Assembly (NCBI RefSeq): GCF_003253545.1
Contig: NZ_QKYV01000003.1
Coordinates: 1 to 64,000 of the forward strand
Source of the DNA: Mesonia algae
Lineage (GTDB): Bacteria; Bacteroidota; Bacteroidia; Flavobacteriales; Flavobacteriaceae
Reading direction: 5' to 3'
Length of the DNA stretch: 64,000 nucleotides
Each line of letters begins with the position of its first letter. Position 1 is the first letter of the stretch. Made by a program: the position numbers and the translations under genes. This document shows, one piece after another, positions 1 through 8,275 of this stretch. The notes beneath the pieces are model-generated. The model had not been told where the DNA came from, did not search any database, and worked only from the letters and a program-made list of their open reading frames with translations.

Positions 1-123
1 TATAAGGCTTTTATAACCAACAATATCATTCACAAACTCTTTGTGTACTTGACCATGGTAGCAATACGCATCTATTGTTTTTTTTGATACATCAATTCCG
101 ACTACTTCTTTGTAATTTTTCAT
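1..123 (-). CDS. IS110-family transposase, N-terminal part (cut by window start)
   Basis: The 41 visible codons begin MKNYKEVVGIDVSKKTIDAY. The GIDVSK segment is the start of the RuvC-like DEDD catalytic domain of IS110/IS116/IS902 transposases, and the Asp at residue 11 is the expected first catalytic acid. The gene reads leftward off the window, so its length, its C-terminal Tnp_20 domain and its integrity cannot be judged. The ATG at 121-123 is preceded by about 180 bases of structured leader (separate entry), which is the IS110 layout for a transposon end carrying a guide RNA. Family assignment is good for so short a stretch, but whether the element is active is unknown. Confidence 0.8.
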   Translation of the reverse strand, partial: MKNYKEVVGIDVSKKTIDAYCYHGQVHKEFVNDIVGYKSLI

Positions 124-144
124 ATTTTTACAATTAGAGTGATT

Positions 145-300
145 AAATAGGTTGCAAAAACTACTTCCTTTATCGGGATCTTATACGCCTGGTATTCCAA
201 ATGGTTCTTTGCAACTTTATAGAATGAGAGGACTCGTACGTGTAAGGGATCACTAATCTAAAACACGTTATAGTTCTCCTCTCTTTCTATATAAAGTTAT
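145..300 (-). ncRNA. Candidate IS110 bridge RNA in the element's left end
   Basis: Read on the minus strand, this leader forms two consecutive stem-loops directly upstream of the IS110 transposase. The first spans 297-214. An outer stem of about 17 bp pairs 283-297 with 214-230. An asymmetric internal loop follows, then a perfect 6-bp inner stem (238-243 with 263-268) and a 19-nt terminal loop. The second spans 215-151, closed by an 11-bp stem (GTTGCAAA-gAAC with GTTTTTGCAAC, one bulge) around a 42-nt loop. IS621-type bridge RNAs are known to be about 177 nt, lie upstream of the recombinase and use two internal loops to guide target and donor. The role is inferred from position and fold only. 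The element's outer boundary is not identified; 301-418 is AT-rich sequence leading to the pit gene, with nothing else visible. Confidence 0.5.
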
Positions 301-418
301 TTAATACAAACTAAAGAAACACGTTGTACACAAGCTTCACAAAAACCTTAAATAAAAATATTCCGTAATTATCTTTAAAGTCATTCGACTATTATACTAT
401 TTTAATTAGTTATATTTT

Positions 419-1540
419 ATGATTTTAATAATACTTTTCATTGCGGCTTGCTTTCTTGCATATACTAATGGTGCAAATGATAATTTTAAAGGAGTTGCAA
501 CATTATTTGGTAGTGGAACTCTTAACTATAAGAAAGCAATTACTTGGGCTACTATAACAACTTTTGCAGGATCTGTTGCAGCGATTTTTTTAGCAGAAAC
601 ACTAGTTAAAAATTTTTCAGGAAAAGGTTTAGTCCCAGATACTTTAATTCAAACACCAGAATTTGCAATATCTATTGCTATTGGAGCAGCAATAACCGTT
701 TTTATAGCCACTAAAATTGGAATGCCAATATCAACAACTCATAGTTTAGTAGGTGCATTATTTGGAAGTGGAATTGTTGCAGTTGGTGCTTCTTTTAACT
801 TTGCAAAATTAGGCAGCACTTTTTTAATGCCTTTAATTGTAAGTCCACTTATGGCTGCAATAGTTAGTTTTCTAGCATATCTGATTTTTAGAAAAATAAG
901 AAAGCTTGTTGGAGTTACTAAAGAAACCTGCTTATGTGTTGGAGAAGAAAGAATACCAGTCATTAAAAACAATATTACAAATGAATTTTTAACTGTCGAA
1001 AATAAAAAACAGACGAGTATAAAAATATCAAATGAATCACAATGTATCGAATCTTATAAAGGAAACTTTTTAGGTATTAATTCACAAAAATTATTGGACT
1101 TCGCACATTATACAAGTGCTGGAATAGTAAGTTTTGCAAGAGGTCTAAATGACACACCAAAAATTGTAGGACTTCTAATTGTTATTAACGCAATGGATAT
1201 TAAATGGGGAATGATTGCTGTAGCTATTGCAATGGCTGTTGGTGGACTAATAAATGCCAAAAAAGTTGGAGTAATGATGAGTAAAAAGATTACACCTATG
1301 AATAGTGGTCAAGGTTTTACAGCAAATTTGGTTACCGGACTTTTAGTCACAACTGCTAGTGTACACGGAATGCCTGTATCTACTACACACGTATCTGTAG
1401 GCTCAATTTTCGGAATAGGCACTGTGACTAAAAAAGCTGATATAAAAGTAATTAGAAATATTCTATTATCTTGGTTATTAACTTTACCAATTGCAGCAAT
1501 TTGCAGTGCTATGGTTTATTGGATATTAATCACAATCTAA
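419..1540 (+). CDS. pit: PiT-family inorganic phosphate transporter
   Basis: An integral-membrane symporter that imports inorganic phosphate with a cation. The two inverted halves of the PiT fold are visible. NGANDNFKG (residues 17-25) and PISTTHSLVGALFGSG (about 103-118) mark the first half. ARGLNDTPK (about 241-249) and MPVSTTHVSVGSIFGIGT (about 318) mark the second. A hydrophilic loop (about 165-225) lies between them. At 373 aa it is a short bacterial form of the family. No PhoU/DUF47 partner lies beside it; the gene stands alone between the IS110 end and an unrelated amidohydrolase, suggesting a recently shuffled region. Whether it couples to Na+ or H+ cannot be read from the sequence. 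Confidence 0.93.
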   Translation: MILIILFIAACFLAYTNGANDNFKGVATLFGSGTLNYKKAITWATITTFAGSVAAIFLAETLVKNFSGKGLVPDTLIQTPEFAISIAIGAAITVFIATKIGMPISTTHSLVGALFGSGIVAVGASFNFAKLGSTFLMPLIVSPLMAAIVSFLAYLIFRKIRKLVGVTKETCLCVGEERIPVIKNNITNEFLTVENKKQTSIKISNESQCIESYKGNFLGINSQKLLDFAHYTSAGIVSFARGLNDTPKIVGLLIVINAMDIKWGMIAVAIAMAVGGLINAKKVGVMMSKKITPMNSGQGFTANLVTGLLVTTASVHGMPVSTTHVSVGSIFGIGTVTKKADIKVIRNILLSWLLTLPIAAICSAMVYWILITI

Positions 1541-1656
1541 ACAGCCAGTGCACAACAACGTGCATATTTAATTGCTAACTTTAGTGCTTAAATCACGCAA
1601 CGAAATCATAGCCAAATACGCTATAAACTATTCATAAAAAAAAATCAGTACATAGA

Positions 1657-2403
1657 ATGAAACAAAAAATAATACTTCATATTCCTCATTCTTCGACAAA
1701 CATACCCTTATTAGATGGTTATTTTGTAGACTCAATTACTCTTGAAGAAGAAATTTTAAAATTGACTGATTGGTATACTGATGATCTTTTTTATTCAAAT
1801 AAGGACGAAATGATAGTTGCTGAATTTTCTAGAATATTTTGCGATCCTGAGAGGTTTACAGATGATACACAGGAAGTAATGGCACAATATGGAATGGGCG
1901 TATTATATGAAAAAAGTGATAATGGTGAAGAAATTAGAATCGTAACTCCTGAGCTAAAAGAAAAAGTATTAAAATCATATTATTGGAAACATCATAACAA
2001 ATTCAATGCCGCTGTAAATAAACAGTTAGACTTGTATGGTAAAGCTACAATTATTGATTGTCATTCATATCCTAGCAAACCATTAAAAAGAGACCTTGAC
2101 AAAAACACAAAGCGACCTGATTTTAATATTGGAACTGATTCATTTCATACGACTAAGGAGTTAATAGACATATCGGTCTTATTTTTTGAAAAAGCGGGTT
2201 ACACCTTAGGCGTTGACTGGCCATACAAAGGTTCTATTGTGCCAATCGAACATTACCATAAAAACAAAAATGTTTCAACCATAATGTTAGAAATTAATAG
2301 AGAACTTTATTTAAATGAGCCAACTAATCAAAAGTCTAAGAATTATAACGAGATAAAGCAAATTGTAAGTGAATACATTAAAACAATTAAAAATAGCTTA
2401 TAA
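1657..2403 (+). CDS. N-formylglutamate amidohydrolase-family protein
   Basis: The 248-aa product has the N-formylglutamate amidohydrolase signature: HIPHSS at residues 8-13, an acidic FCDPERF segment near 61-67, and IIDCHSYPS near 133-141, a likely metal-binding His/Asp set. The family hydrolyses N-formyl-L-glutamate to formate and glutamate in histidine breakdown, but no other hut gene is nearby and the substrate may differ. There is no signal peptide, so it is cytoplasmic. It is a lone gene with its own short upstream region, in an AT-rich accessory block. Confidence 0.85.
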   Translation: MKQKIILHIPHSSTNIPLLDGYFVDSITLEEEILKLTDWYTDDLFYSNKDEMIVAEFSRIFCDPERFTDDTQEVMAQYGMGVLYEKSDNGEEIRIVTPELKEKVLKSYYWKHHNKFNAAVNKQLDLYGKATIIDCHSYPSKPLKRDLDKNTKRPDFNIGTDSFHTTKELIDISVLFFEKAGYTLGVDWPYKGSIVPIEHYHKNKNVSTIMLEINRELYLNEPTNQKSKNYNEIKQIVSEYIKTIKNSL

Positions 2404-2553
2404 CAGCGCCTATCCAAAAGTGGCAGTTCATTGGTTAAATAAAGTTTTGTAATTCTATAAAAATTTGTGCTTAGCTAGACCGTGAAGTGTTTCAAAATCG
2501 CCACCTTCTACAAATCAATGTAGGCAATTTGCGGAAATTACGACCAATGTAAT

Positions 2554-3087
2554 ATGAATAATATAATTGTCGACTTAAAAACTGAAAACAATTTTGCGTT
2601 TGGAAAATTATACCAAGATAATTTTGGTAAAATTTTAAATTTCGTACAAAACAACAGTGGAAATCAAACTGATGCAGAAGATCTTTTTCAAGAAGCAATG
2701 ATGGTACTTGTTGAAAAACTTCGTCAAAATGATTTTCAATTGACTGCTTCAATAGACACTTATGTTTATGCCATTTGTAAAAATTTATGGTTCAAAAAGC
2801 TTCGAGATAAAAATTACGAACTTTCTGTTGACGAATTAAAATCTTGTGATTTCTTAACCTCAATTAATGATTCCGTAGAAGACGAAAAAACGTATTTAGA
2901 AAAACTAAAAGGTTACTTATTAAAAATAACAGACCATTGTAACCGACTTATTCACGACATTTTTTTTAAAGAAAAAGCTATAGATCAAATTCAGAAAGAT
3001 TATGGCTACTCTACTCGACACAATGCTCAAAATCAAAAACATAAGTGTGTTGAACAAATCAAAAAACTAAAGGAAAATGACGAGTAA
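2554..3087 (+). CDS. ECF-type sigma-70 family RNA polymerase sigma factor
   Basis: This 177-aa protein has sigma region 2 near residues 10-85, with DAEDLFQEAMMVLVEKL and an aromatic DTYVYAICKNLWFKKLRDK segment for promoter -10 recognition. A weaker region 4 helix-turn-helix follows (IDQIQKDYGYSTRHNAQNQK, about 144-163). There is no anti-sigma gene beside it. The next genes, a secreted YceI protein and a methionine-rich membrane protein, are the obvious candidate regulon. It differs clearly in sequence from the second sigma factor at 33.0-33.6 kb. Confidence 0.85.
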   Translation: MNNIIVDLKTENNFAFGKLYQDNFGKILNFVQNNSGNQTDAEDLFQEAMMVLVEKLRQNDFQLTASIDTYVYAICKNLWFKKLRDKNYELSVDELKSCDFLTSINDSVEDEKTYLEKLKGYLLKITDHCNRLIHDIFFKEKAIDQIQKDYGYSTRHNAQNQKHKCVEQIKKLKENDE

Positions 3088-3197
3088 AAACAAAAAATAT
3101 AAAAATATTTATTCGACTTGGGTGATTTTTTGAAACTATTGGTATAAAGGTATAGATAGTTCATTTTGACTATCATAACTTTTAAAATATAAAAACA

Positions 3198-3800
3198 ATG
3201 GTTTCAACAATCAAAACAATGGTTTTCGCAGTAGCTATTACTGCACTAAGCACTCTTTCTGTAAATGCACAAGATGCAACTATGTGGAAAATTGACAAGT
3301 CACATACTTCAGTCAATTTTTCAATCAATCATTTCTTTTCTTCTGTTCCTGGAAAATTTACCGATTTTGACGGAATGATTCATTTTGACCCAAACAATTT
3401 AAAAGGAAGCAAAGCTGATTTTTCTGTGTCTATAAACAGTGTAAATACTGATGATACAAAGAGAGATAAGCATTTACAGTCAGAGGATTTTTTCGATGCA
3501 AAAACGTATCCTAAAATGGTTTTTCAATCCACAAAATTTGAAAAAAAATCTGACAAAAAATATTTAATACACGGTAAATTAACCATTAAAGACGTTACTA
3601 AAAATGTGGCTCTTCCAATGAAAATTACAGGAGAAATGGAACACCCAATGATGAAAGGAACCATCATTTTAGGAGTAGTTATCGATACTACAATAGATAG
3701 AACAGACTATGAAGTTGGCACAGGCGATTGGGCAGCAACAATGGTTGTTGACGATGAAGTGAAAATTCACATTCCAATGGAATTAAATAGAATGAAATAA
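3198..3800 (+). CDS. Secreted YceI-family lipocalin-like protein
   Basis: A Sec signal peptide (residues 1-25, ending NAQ) precedes a YceI domain. Typical family segments are visible: WKIDKSHTSVNFSINH near the start, KRDKHLQSEDFFDAKTYPKM in the middle, and a closing beta segment VKIHIPMELN. YceI proteins are periplasmic beta-barrels thought to bind isoprenoid-like or amphiphilic ligands; the ligand here is unknown. Only 11 bases separate it from the methionine-rich membrane protein downstream, so the two are probably co-transcribed, perhaps under the sigma factor just upstream. Confidence 0.92.
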   Translation: MVSTIKTMVFAVAITALSTLSVNAQDATMWKIDKSHTSVNFSINHFFSSVPGKFTDFDGMIHFDPNNLKGSKADFSVSINSVNTDDTKRDKHLQSEDFFDAKTYPKMVFQSTKFEKKSDKKYLIHGKLTIKDVTKNVALPMKITGEMEHPMMKGTIILGVVIDTTIDRTDYEVGTGDWAATMVVDDEVKIHIPMELNRMK

Positions 3801-3811
3801 GCTTACAAACT

Positions 3812-4294
3812 ATGAACAAAAAAATTCAAAAAACAGTTTTAGCGGGTCTTATTGGCACATTAATTATGACCATAGTTATGATGATTGCACCAATGATGGG
3901 AATGCCAAAGATGTCACCTCCCAAGATGCTTGCAGAAATGCTAGGAATGCCAATTTTTGTTGGTTGGATTATGCACTTTATGATTGGAATTGTTTTTGCA
4001 TTCGCCTACACCTATTTGCACCTATTTAAGCACAAAATCAGCAATGTTTGGTTAAAAGGAGCAGTATTTGGTATAATTGCATTTGTATTTGCACAAGTTA
4101 TGATGCGCGTAATGGGAATGATGATGCCAATGCCAAAAATGGAAGGCTCTATGGTTTTAATGGCTATAGGAAGTTTGATGGGACATATAGTATTTGGAAT
4201 GGCAGTTGCTAAAACAGTAGGAGAAACTTACTGTAATAGTGGAACTTGCAAAACAAAAACTACCCATAGCAATGTATCCTATGAAAAACATTAA
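3812..4294 (+). CDS. Methionine-rich four-helix membrane protein (DUF6789-like)
   Basis: A 160-aa integral membrane protein with about four hydrophobic helices. It holds about 25 methionines (near 16 percent), clustered in two similar loops: PMMGMPKMSPPKM (about 27-39) and GMMMPMPKM (about 102-110). The tail has a YCNSGTC cysteine pair and two histidines. The general layout resembles uncharacterised DUF6789 membrane proteins. Methionine clusters plus a Cys/His tail would suit soft-metal binding, such as copper, but that is inference. It follows the YceI gene by 11 bases. Confidence 0.7.
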   Translation: MNKKIQKTVLAGLIGTLIMTIVMMIAPMMGMPKMSPPKMLAEMLGMPIFVGWIMHFMIGIVFAFAYTYLHLFKHKISNVWLKGAVFGIIAFVFAQVMMRVMGMMMPMPKMEGSMVLMAIGSLMGHIVFGMAVAKTVGETYCNSGTCKTKTTHSNVSYEKH

Positions 4295-4334
4295 TCCAGT
4301 TTTTTAAATATCTCATAATAATAAATATGTGGTG

Positions 4335-4375
4335 TTGAAATATTGATAATTCTTTTAGGGTTATCAGTATTTCAA
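4335..4375. repeat. Long inverted repeat, possible terminator or IS-end structure
   Basis: TTGAAATATTGATAA (4335-4349) and TTATCAGTATTTCAA (4361-4375) are complementary at 14 of 15 positions, with a G-T wobble at the other and an 11-base loop. No U-run follows on the plus strand, so it is a weak candidate for an intrinsic terminator of the YceI operon. It also lies downstream of the decayed IS110 transposase on the other strand, where it could be part of that element's right end. Confidence 0.45.
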
Positions 4376-4559
4376 TGCCTTTAAATAACTTGTTCCGCAT
4401 CATATATGTGGTCCATCATCAAGCGAGACCATCAACATCTATATGATTGTAAGTTATAATAACCCAGTCACAGTTTATAAAAGTGATTCTATTGTTAAAT
4501 GTTCCTATATGTCGTTTTGCGATCCAAGAGATTGATTATTTATGAGCTTTACTATAGTT

Positions 4560-4998
4560 AATAATTTCTTTATTTTCTACTAAATTCATTTGGCTCATAA
4601 GCTATCACAGGGTTGATCACCACCAAGGTCCGACTCGCTAGATTTCGTTTTTTTTTATAATGACTGTTTTTTGAATCCTGATGTAAATGTTTTCTATAAT
4701 CTAAGTAGGCTTTTATTACTGGATCGACACGTATAACCTGTTAAGAAGCATCACCAAAATAGCTACACATAATTTTATTACCTCTTTTGCTAATAACATT
4801 GCCTTGCGAATTATCCTCATTTTTGTAAATATTTGGAGCAAGACCCAAATAGCTTGCTAATTGTTATAAGCTTTTTAACCTGCGTAGATCTTTCAAAATA
4901 CCACAAAAAATATCGGTAACGCAATGAACTTTCCAACTTAATTTGTGAATATCAATTCCGATGTATAACTTTGGTTGAGCAGCAGATATAGTTTTCAT
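4560..4998 (-). pseudogene. Decayed IS110-family transposase remnant
   Basis: Read leftward from the ATG at 4996-4998, the frame gives MKTISAAQPKLYIGIDIHK, a clear IS110 DEDD-domain start. The middle of the gene is missing. After about 45 codons and a stop, the C-terminal Tnp_20-like segment LASYLGLAPNIYKNEDNSQG resumes, followed by KRGNKIM, another stop, and a degenerate basic tail. So the gene has a large internal deletion plus nonsense mutations. Its N-terminus differs from the IS110 copy at the window start, so it belongs to another IS110 subgroup. The whole gene-free stretch 4295-5178 is best explained as this dead element and its ends. In 4999-5178 I see only AT-rich sequence and a small hairpin. 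Confidence 0.8.
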
Positions 4999-5178
4999 AT
5001 CTTATTGTTTTAGTGAAGTCTAAAAGTACTGACTTTGCTAATTTTTCATCGATGCTATAATGAATGACTAGTTCGAGCTTACGTACAAAATCTTCAAAAA
5101 TTTTCTATTATTTTATTGCTAAATTAGATGCTAAGACCATTACCTACTACCGTAACAAAATAATATCAATACTAAGTT

Positions 5179-5550
5179 ATGAATGATTTACTCGTAAGCA
5201 TAATTATAACTTTAATCTTGATTTGTCATTTAGTAGCCTTAATCATTGGCTATAAAATGCAAAAAACATCTTTAATAATTTCTTATTTAAATACGGTTAC
5301 GGTGATAGGAGTATCTGCTTTTTGGGCCATTACTATTCCTAATATTAAACAACATAACTTTGAATTTAGAGAATTATTAGTAATATGCTTGGAGACTTGT
5401 ATTTTAATTTTTGCTTTATACTCTATAATTGGTTTTCATAATAAAGCTTATGTGAAAGTCATAAATTTCATTGGATTTGGGATTCATTTGTTGGCTACAA
5501 CAGCAATTTTTTATTACATGTTCGCATTTAAATATGACAAACTTTTTTAA
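5179..5550 (+). CDS. Small four-helix membrane protein of unknown function
   Basis: The 123-aa product is almost entirely four hydrophobic helices (about residues 4-24, 33-53, 65-86 and 95-115) joined by short charged loops. I do not recognise a family. The next gene's start lies 19 bases downstream, and methionine aminopeptidase follows, so it looks like the first gene of a three-gene unit. The dead IS110 copy lies directly upstream, so its promoter region may be rearranged. Confidence 0.6.
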   Translation: MNDLLVSIIITLILICHLVALIIGYKMQKTSLIISYLNTVTVIGVSAFWAITIPNIKQHNFEFRELLVICLETCILIFALYSIIGFHNKAYVKVINFIGFGIHLLATTAIFYYMFAFKYDKLF

Positions 5551-5569
5551 TGACAAATCACCTCTAAGA

Positions 5570-6259
5570 ATGGAGGTTTCTAAAAATACTGTATTGATCA
5601 TCCTACTTGTATTCATACATTGCACAGGATTCGCACAATCAGAAAATTCTATGACAAACAGTTCTATTAGAATTCCTTTAAAAAAAGGAAAAAAACCTAG
5701 TACTCTATATGAGAAATTAATTATAGAACCTACCAATCTATTTATACAATCCAAACCAATAAAAAACAACTCTCCACATGTTCAACTAGAATTAAATGTA
5801 GTTGAAAACAGTACTAAATACAATACTTTTTTATGGTACTATGAAGAATCTAGTGGTAATAAAAAAGTAAACTATCCAAAAGCATATCAAAACTATTCTT
5901 TTTCTTTAGAAATGAATAAAAAGAAAGTTAACTTAGTTGTAGAAAAATTAGACTTCGAAAAAACAATGTTTATTGATGTAGGCCAAACAGCAGTAATTGG
6001 TAACCTTGAAATTCTGTTTAAAGATTGTATTAGAGAATCGTCTGAAGATATAAATGGAAATCAAACAGATGCCTTTAACTCATATAATGTTTTATTAGCT
6101 GAAAATGGTGAGCATAAAACCGTGTCGTTTATATCACTTGATAAGCTTGTAGATAAAGAATTAATTATAGAGTGGAAGAACTATAAAATTTTGATTTTAG
6201 AAGATTCAGAAAAAGCTTTAAAGCTAATCGTTAATAATTCATTACAACAAAAAAGATAA
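5570..6259 (+). CDS. Secreted protein of unknown function
   Basis: I set the start at the ATG at 5570 because the peptide then opens with a classic signal sequence, MEVSKNTVLIILLVFIHCTG, ending FAQ. Longer in-frame starts at 5471 or 5534 would bury it and overlap the preceding gene. The mature part, about 205 aa, is rich in beta-strand-like alternation and charged residues, with no domain I recognise. The stop at 6257-6259 almost touches the ATG of the aminopeptidase gene, so translation is probably coupled. Confidence 0.6.
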   Translation: MEVSKNTVLIILLVFIHCTGFAQSENSMTNSSIRIPLKKGKKPSTLYEKLIIEPTNLFIQSKPIKNNSPHVQLELNVVENSTKYNTFLWYYEESSGNKKVNYPKAYQNYSFSLEMNKKKVNLVVEKLDFEKTMFIDVGQTAVIGNLEILFKDCIRESSEDINGNQTDAFNSYNVLLAENGEHKTVSFISLDKLVDKELIIEWKNYKILILEDSEKALKLIVNNSLQQKR

Positions 6260-6260
6260 A

Positions 6261-7025
6261 ATGTCAATAACAACAGAATCAGAATTAACAGGAATGCAAA
6301 AAATTAGTGAAGTGGTTGGAACTACATTAAGAGCAATGAGAGAATACGCAAAAGTTGGAATGTCCACTAAAGAGCTTGATGAATATGGAGGAGAACTTTT
6401 AAGGGCTTATGGCGCTAAATCTGCTCCATATGAAACTTATGGATTTCCTGGTTATACTTGTATAAGTGTGAATAAAGAAGCGGCACACGGAATACCATCT
6501 AATAAAATAGTACTGCAAGAAGGAGATTTAATTAATATTGATGTTTCAGCAGAGCTAGATGGTTTTTGGTCTGATAATGGAGGTTCATTTATACTTGGTA
6601 AAGACATTCATAATCATCAACCTCTTGTAGATGCTTCTAAAAACATTTTACGTAAAGCTATAAATAATATTAAAGGCGGAGTGAAAATTTCAGAAATTGG
6701 ATATTTAATAGAAACAGAAGCTAAAAAGTCTGGTTTTAAAGTCATTAAAAATTTAGCTGGTCACGGTGTGGGTAAAAGTTTGCATGAAGAGCCAGAGAAT
6801 ATTTTAAATTACAGAGTTAAAAGCAACAAAGAACGATTCAAGAAAAATACAACGGTAGCCGTAGAAACTTTTATTTCAACCAAATCCACAGTTGCTGTAG
6901 AGCTAAATGACGGTTGGACTTTAGTCGGAAATAAAGGTGGATACGTAACTCAACACGAGCATACCATACTTGTAACCGACAACCATCCAGTTATATTAAC
7001 TGAATCTAATGAAATTTGGAGTTAA
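6261..7025 (+). CDS. map: Type I methionine aminopeptidase
   Basis: This enzyme removes N-terminal methionine from nascent proteins. The five metal ligands of the pita-bread fold can be placed: Asp in INIDVSAELDG and SDNGGSF, His in GHGVGKSLHEEP, Glu in VAVETF, and Glu in QHEHTI. The substrate His is in AAHGIPS. At 254 aa it is the normal type I length without an N-terminal extension. The motif IDVSAELDGFWSDNGG differs from the housekeeping form, so this may be a second, accessory copy. It follows two unknown envelope genes with one base between stop and start. Confidence 0.92.
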   Translation: MSITTESELTGMQKISEVVGTTLRAMREYAKVGMSTKELDEYGGELLRAYGAKSAPYETYGFPGYTCISVNKEAAHGIPSNKIVLQEGDLINIDVSAELDGFWSDNGGSFILGKDIHNHQPLVDASKNILRKAINNIKGGVKISEIGYLIETEAKKSGFKVIKNLAGHGVGKSLHEEPENILNYRVKSNKERFKKNTTVAVETFISTKSTVAVELNDGWTLVGNKGGYVTQHEHTILVTDNHPVILTESNEIWS

Positions 7026-7111
7026 ATAATTACATTTTTTATTTCCTCTAAAAGTTAATCGCCAAACCCATAACTTCTCAAAATAGAAATCGTTTTACTA
7101 TATATTGATTA

Positions 7112-8029
7112 ATGCCAGTTACTGATAAAAATATAGAAGCCAATTACAAAACCCGAATTAATCGCGTATTTGAATATATTGATCAAAACTTAGAATCGAA
7201 TTTATCATTAAAGTCAGTTTCAGAAGTCGCTTTTTTTTCACCATTTCATTTTCATCGAATTTTCAAATTTATTACAGGAGAAACCTTAAATGAATATATA
7301 ACACGAAAAAGAATAGAGAAGTCAGCTTCGGATTTGCTACACAAAAATATAACCTCAACTAAAATAGCACATAATTATGGTTTTAGTGACAATTCTTCTT
7401 TCTCTAGAGCGTTTAAAAAATATTTTAAAGTAAGTCCGACTGAGTTTAAAAAACAAAATCCGAATAAGTTTAGCAAGATCCGTCAACTTAAAAGCAAGAA
7501 TGGACAAGATTATCCTAACTATGAAAAATACATTTGTATAATTGATAATCTTAAAAATTGGATAGAAATGAACGTAAAAGTTGAAATTAAAGAAGTAGCA
7601 AAAATGAATGTAGCTTATATCTCATGTATTGGTGCTCAAAATCTTGAAAACGCTTTCGGAAAACTAATTCAATGGGCTACACCAAAAGGGTTAATGAATG
7701 ACCAAACAAAAATGATGACGATATATCATGACAGTTTTAAATTTACTGACGCTAACAAAATACGAATGAGCGCATCAATTCTACTTAATAAACCAGAAGA
7801 AATAGATGGAGAAGTTGGACTCACAGCTATTGAAGCTGGAAAATTTATCGTTGGAAATTTTATAATTGGAACAGATGAATTTGAAAAGTCGTGGACTGGA
7901 TTATTTGTCTGGATGAATGAAAATGGATATAAAAAAGCAGATAGAGAACCTTTTGAAATTTATTACAATAATTTTAATGAACATCCAGAAAAGAAAGCTA
8001 TCGTAGACTTTTATATACCAATTCAATAA
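7112..8029 (+). CDS. AraC-family regulator with GyrI-like ligand domain
   Basis: Residues about 14-110 are an AraC/XylS DNA-binding domain with two helix-turn-helices (LKSVSEVAFFSPFHFHRIFK and IAHNYGFSDNSSFSRAFKKY, then VSPTEFKK). From about 150 to the end is a GyrI-like (SOUL/Rob-type) small-molecule domain, with the family's closing PFEIYYNN and IVDFYIPI segments. This N-HTH, C-GyrI order is that of Rob-like multidrug sensors. No efflux gene is adjacent, so the target is unknown. Confidence 0.9.
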   Translation: MPVTDKNIEANYKTRINRVFEYIDQNLESNLSLKSVSEVAFFSPFHFHRIFKFITGETLNEYITRKRIEKSASDLLHKNITSTKIAHNYGFSDNSSFSRAFKKYFKVSPTEFKKQNPNKFSKIRQLKSKNGQDYPNYEKYICIIDNLKNWIEMNVKVEIKEVAKMNVAYISCIGAQNLENAFGKLIQWATPKGLMNDQTKMMTIYHDSFKFTDANKIRMSASILLNKPEEIDGEVGLTAIEAGKFIVGNFIIGTDEFEKSWTGLFVWMNENGYKKADREPFEIYYNNFNEHPEKKAIVDFYIPIQ

Positions 8030-8242
8030 AACACGTTTAAAGGATATAGAATTAAAACCACTGACTAGAGACTTAAAAGAAAGTTAATTAATTCTCTCTG
8101 ATAACTTGGTTCATATAAGCTCCCCAATGATCAAAATGTTATTGCAATAAGAAAGAAGCTAAAGTAAATAAGGTGTCGCATAACATATATTTATCTGATA
8201 AATTTTTTTCCGTATTATTTTGAGAAGACATCTTTCAAAATA

Positions 8243-8273
8243 AAAAAAGTCTTGTTTAAAACAAGACTTTTTT
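8243..8273. terminator. Bidirectional intrinsic terminator after tRNA-Arg
   Basis: AAAAAGTCTTGTTT and AAACAAGACTTTTT form a near-perfect hairpin with A/T tracts on both sides. It lies directly downstream of the leftward tRNA gene. The region 8030-8242 upstream of it shows nothing else that I can identify. Confidence 0.85.
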
Positions 8274-8275
8274 AG

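Noticed and set aside
1541-2553. Integron-like attC sites between the single genes
   Set aside because: A small inverted repeat (TGCAC/GTGCA, 1549-1564) and odd spacer sequence are present, but I see no paired attC core sites or integrase, and the two spacers do not match each other.
2492-2752. Minus-strand frame opposite the first sigma factor
   Set aside because: It lies antisense to a well-supported sigma factor and shows no domain or start signal.
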